Assembly: GCA_002731665.1 (NCBI GenBank)
Contig: PCCJ01000097.1
Location: 1 to 22,527, forward strand
Length of the DNA: 22,527 nt
Direction of reading: 5' to 3'
DNA from: Actinomycetota bacterium
GTDB taxonomy: Bacteria > Actinomycetota > Acidimicrobiia > Acidimicrobiales > Poriferisodaliceae
Shown: one piece after another, positions 22,095 to 22,527 of the stretch
Layout of the letters: each line of letters opens with the position of its first letter
Numbering within the stretch: position 1 is the first letter of the stretch
The notes under the pieces: model-generated
The model's database searches: none
The model's input: the letters and a program-made list of their open reading frames with translations, nothing else
What the model was told of the DNA's origin: nothing
Program-made: the position numbers and the translations under genes

Positions 22095-22444
22095 ATTCCA
22101 CCTCTTCAAATACATCAGACGATCTATCAGCATGATTGCACATATCAAGTAGCACTTTAAGATTTGGTACCTAAATTATCGGCCAACCCGAATTAGCATT
22201 AACTTCTTATCAAATCATGCGTTAACCGCACACTATTCAGATGTGGAACTTTCAGATCGACAACTGGGATGGTTGTGATGCCGCCAATACACGCTGGTTT
22301 AATTCTTTGCTCTCTGAAATAAGTGGGGCTGACACCTACAAATGGTTACCCATGATCGAATACTTTCCACATCTAACTACGAAGACATTTTGCTCAACAC
22401 AAATAAACCGCTGCGACAAATTAACCTTTCAGAGTAGCTCGTAC
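22095..22444. other. Intergenic stretch before the right-edge lipoprotein gene
   Basis: About 350 nt. A plus-strand open frame (22241-22447, 68 codons) shows no family, no ribosome binding site and no -10 at the leaderless distance; I do not call it. No RNA gene, repeat or terminator was recognised. Confidence 0.4.
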
Positions 22445-22450
22445 TAGTTT
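22421..22450 (+). promoter_or_regulatory. Promoter of the right-edge lipoprotein gene (leaderless, GTG start)
   Basis: TTAACC (22421-22426), an 18-bp spacer, then TAGTTT (22445-22450), ending 6 nt before GTG 22457. The arrangement matches the other leaderless starts here. Confidence 0.4.
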
Positions 22451-22456
22451 CCATCT

Positions 22457-22527
22457 GTGCCAAAAATTATTTGTTGGATCCTAGCGCTCTCTCTTGCTAT
22501 CAGCTGTAATTCGAGGTCCTCTGAACA
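22457..22527 (+). CDS. Putative lipoprotein, N-terminus only (runs off the right edge)
   Basis: GTG 22457 opens a frame to the window end (23 codons) encoding MPKIICWILALSLAISCNS. It has a Lys at 3, a hydrophobic core, and a lipobox-like AISC with Cys17, followed by a Ser/Arg-rich tether. This is a typical lipoprotein signal peptide, probably the start of a secreted or substrate-binding protein. The TAGTTT hexamer 6 nt before the GTG supports the start. Too short to name a family. Confidence 0.55.
   Translation, partial: MPKIICWILALSLAISCNSRSSE

Noticed and set aside
22241..22447. 68-codon plus-strand frame near the right edge
   Set aside because: No recognisable domain, no start signals of either type used in this window; kept only as an unexplained stretch.

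Overview
The window reads as a chromosomal segment of an actinobacterium of moderate GC content, most likely an uncultured (marine-type) member of the Acidimicrobiia or a relative. The best evidence is the minus-strand order cysO-cysM-(MBL phosphodiesterase)-rph-rdgB, which follows the mycobacterial Rv1335-Rv1341 region. Two coenzyme-F420-type luciferase-like oxidoreductases support this. So do many starts with an actinobacterial -10 hexamer (TANNNT) only 6-7 nt upstream, the signature of leaderless mRNAs. The exact lineage is inference.

Left part (1-7722), housekeeping. A 23S rRNA uracil methyltransferase (TrmA/RlmD family) runs off the left edge on the minus strand. Divergent from it are rpe and a coupled putative lipoprotein. 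Then come a stand-alone clpP (minus), a D-threonine-aldolase-like PLP enzyme (plus), and the minus-strand block cysO, cysM, MBL enzyme, rph and rdgB. smpB (plus) is divergent from cysO and is followed by ssrA (tmRNA, tag ANVKTNDMALAA), giving both halves of trans-translation.

Middle part (7770-16498), accessory metabolism. It holds an enoyl-CoA hydratase (minus), a class III aminotransferase (plus) and a DHA2-type MFS transporter (minus) whose 3' end overlaps the aminotransferase. Next are a short CxCPKC protein, an F420-type LLM oxidoreductase (plus), a nitroreductase (minus) and a DeaD/CsdA-like RNA helicase (minus). The helicase has a long leader containing a six-codon ORF behind a perfect Shine-Dalgarno sequence.

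Right part (16499-22527), a candidate catabolic module on the plus strand. An M81/MlrC-type metallohydrolase is followed by a protein with the Fe-ligand pattern of 2,5-dihydroxypyridine dioxygenase (NicX) and a second F420-type LLM oxidoreductase. A 1-Cys peroxiredoxin with its own promoter and an MDR quinone oxidoreductase follow. A small hypothetical protein lies on the minus strand, and a leaderless lipoprotein gene begins at the right edge. Co-occurrence of a ring-cleavage-like enzyme, a flavin/F420 oxidoreductase, an amidohydrolase-like enzyme and redox protection suggests degradation of a heterocyclic or amide compound; the substrate cannot be read from sequence.

The main non-gene observations are the leaderless promoter grammar (about ten starts), overlapping divergent -10 elements between trmA and rpe, cysM translation signals built into the CysO Gly-Gly codons, the helicase leader, and the TGATCA pair at the peroxiredoxin promoter. 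No CRISPR array, insertion sequence or phage gene was seen.
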